The position numbers were made by a program, and so were the translations under genes. Shown in pieces: positions 62,926 to 64,000 of a DNA stretch of 64,000 nucleotides. Source of the stretch: Methanofastidiosum sp. (GTDB lineage: Archaea > Methanobacteriota_B > Thermococci > Methanofastidiosales > Methanofastidiosaceae); NCBI GenBank assembly GCA_035362715.1, contig DAOSDU010000004.1, positions 33,501 to 97,500 on the forward strand. Reading direction: 5' to 3'. How positions within the stretch are numbered: position 1 is the first letter of the stretch; each line of letters starts with the position of its first letter. The notes beneath the pieces were generated by a model that made no database searches, was not told the origin of the DNA, and saw only the letters and a program-made list of their open reading frames with translations.

Positions 62926-63462
62926 ATGCTTGATGTACCTCTATCTAAGGTTATAAAACGTGATATAATCCTGATGAAACCCAAAGACACTGTTTCAAGT
63001 GCAGCCAGAGTAATGACTAAAGACAATTCTAATGCAGTAGTGGTAGTAGATGAAGGTGAGCCTGTTGGTATAGTCTCTGAAAGGGATATCCTAAGAGAGG
63101 TTGTATCAAAAAAGAGAAAACCTTCAGAAGTAACTCTAGAAACAATAATGACTTCGCCAGTTGTTACAATTAGCAGTGGCAAGATGATAAGAGATGCCTC
63201 AGAATTAATAACCCAAGAGAAGATTAGAAATTTGGTAGTTATGGACGAAGGCATACCCGTGGCAATAATTACTCCTAGGGATATATTGTCGTTATCCTTT
63301 GAGGAGTGGAGATTTGAACCTGATGATAGTGCTATAGCCACACCGCCTCCTGAAGGAGGTATTTGTGAGATGTGTGGCACATATACATCCGCATTAAAAC
63401 TTGTAAACGGACAGTTTGTATGTGACGATTGCAAGGAAATCATGGAAGAAGAGAACTATTAA
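62926..63462 (+). CDS. Twin CBS-domain protein with C-terminal zinc ribbon
   Basis: 178 residues. Two CBS domains (VIKRDIILMKPKDTVSSAARVM; TIMTSPVVTISSGKMIRDASEL) form a Bateman module for adenosine nucleotides or SAM, followed by an acidic linker and CEMC...CDDC zinc knuckle (about residues 147-169). CBS-plus-zinc-ribbon architecture occurs in archaeal regulatory proteins of unknown partner. A second CBS protein begins 114 bases downstream, so the two are probably a locus. Confidence 0.85.
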   Translation: MLDVPLSKVIKRDIILMKPKDTVSSAARVMTKDNSNAVVVVDEGEPVGIVSERDILREVVSKKRKPSEVTLETIMTSPVVTISSGKMIRDASELITQEKIRNLVVMDEGIPVAIITPRDILSLSFEEWRFEPDDSAIATPPPEGGICEMCGTYTSALKLVNGQFVCDDCKEIMEEENY

Positions 63463-63575
63463 TCCATATTTTGGTGCAGGTGATAAAATGGTTTCCTTTG
63501 CCAGAATAGGTGTTAAAATCTTATTTTGTTATTTTATGTTTTATTGTTATTTTAAAAATTGAAGGTGGTGATTGA

Positions 63576-64000
63576 ATGGATGTAAGAGAAATAATGAAAC
63601 GCCCAATAAAAGTAGATAAAGACCGAAAACTGTCAGACGCAATAAAATTAATGGAAAAGAAGGGAGTTTTAAGGCTTCCAGTAGTTAACGATGGGAAACT
63701 TATGGGAATATTGACCGCAAGCAATATAATTGAAAAGATTGGAGATCCAAGAAGCTTAAACTTAGATGTTTCATCGTTCCATATATCCTCTTCTATAACT
63801 AAAAACCCTTATACGATATCTGCAGAAGACAACGTGAAAAAGGCATTGGAATTCTTCAGAAGTGATTACATATCTATACTTCCAGTAGTTGAGGGTGAAG
63901 AAATGGTTGGTGTGATTACAAGGAGACATATGATACCATTAGTTGAATCAAAAGGAACAATCGGCGATGCAATGACTAAGAAATATGGCACTCTATCATG
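63576..64000 (+). CDS. CBS-domain protein (3' partial)
   Basis: Starts at ATG 63576 after GGTGGTGAT (63565-63573) and is open to the window end: 141 codons visible. MDVREIMKRPIKVDKDRKLSDAIKLMEKKG...LPVVNDGKLMGILTASNI, then a second CBS (NPYTISAEDNVKKALEFFRS...LPVVEGEEMVGVITRRHM), and the start of a third element (GTIGDAMTKKYGT). Probably a three- or four-CBS protein continuing beyond the window. Follows the CBS-zinc ribbon gene on the same strand. Confidence 0.88.
   Translation, partial: MDVREIMKRPIKVDKDRKLSDAIKLMEKKGVLRLPVVNDGKLMGILTASNIIEKIGDPRSLNLDVSSFHISSSITKNPYTISAEDNVKKALEFFRSDYISILPVVEGEEMVGVITRRHMIPLVESKGTIGDAMTKKYGTLS

Noticed and set aside
63488..63562. Short frame starting MVSFARIGVKILF after GGTGAT, before the last CBS gene
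   Set aside because: Only 24 codons, hydrophobic and AT-driven; could be a remnant start of a CBS gene, but nothing downstream in frame supports it.
1..64000. tRNA, rRNA, CRISPR arrays, insertion sequences
   Set aside because: Read for GC-rich cloverleaf-like islands, regular repeats and transposase motifs; none found that I can support.

Overview
The window is AT-rich archaeal chromosome and gene-dense. Archaeal markers are an Alba chromatin protein, the archaeosine enzyme RaSEA, the LysW carrier-protein lysine pathway, PurP-type purine enzymes, HdrABC-MvhD, BRE/TATA promoters and several apparently leaderless genes. HdrABC-MvhD with a hydrogenase maturation protease points to a methanogen or a methanogen-related euryarchaeote. 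Aldehyde:ferredoxin oxidoreductase, uvrB and a bacterial-type purH would fit a Methanofastidiosa/Theionarchaea-like lineage, but that placement is inference.

Layout. 1-1684: 3' part of an aldehyde:ferredoxin oxidoreductase. 1827-9810: accessory region rich in arsenic/metalloid functions: an ArsP/YraQ-like permease, arsR-thioredoxin-CMD operon, ArsF- and ArsG-like genes, arsR-arsM, a frameshifted DUF1638 gene and a padR-cupin-two half-permease operon. 9839-11658: small genes (one frameshifted) and RaSEA. 11691-22936 (minus): a ten-gene branched-chain amino acid operon (leuA-ilvB-ilvN-ilvC-leuC-leuD-leuB-cimA-ilvD-membrane protein), preceded by a possible leader peptide and a terminator-like structure. 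23194-26913: P-type ATPase and a CPBP protease. 26884-36007 (minus): complete LysW lysine operon, divergent from an Lrp/LysM-type regulator at 36121. 36539-39065: response regulator, second PurP, flavoprotein, thioredoxin. 39058-43344 (minus): hdrA-hdrC-hdrB-mvhD-protease. 43463-52513 (minus): purC-S-L-Q-F-D-(zinc protein)-E-M. 52666-57698: methyltransferase, purH, purP, Nif3-like, a hypothetical and cutA. 57773-57880: fragment of an RHS/YD-repeat gene. 57960-64000: uvrB, YbjQ-like, ferredoxin, alba, hydrolase, ureohydrolase-like and two CBS proteins, the last cut by the window end.

Together the three biosynthetic operons cover pyruvate to Val/Leu/Ile (lacking only the aminotransferase), 2-oxoglutarate to lysine through homocitrate and LysW (lacking the 2-oxoadipate aminotransferase), and most of PRPP to IMP (purN/T and purB not seen; purK not seen). 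Genes in these operons overlap or sit a few bases apart. Two genes (DUF1638 at about 6870, zinc ribbon at 10137-10140) are each broken by one missing base in a homopolymer, which could be real decay or consensus error. No rRNA, tRNA, CRISPR array or intact insertion sequence was recognised.
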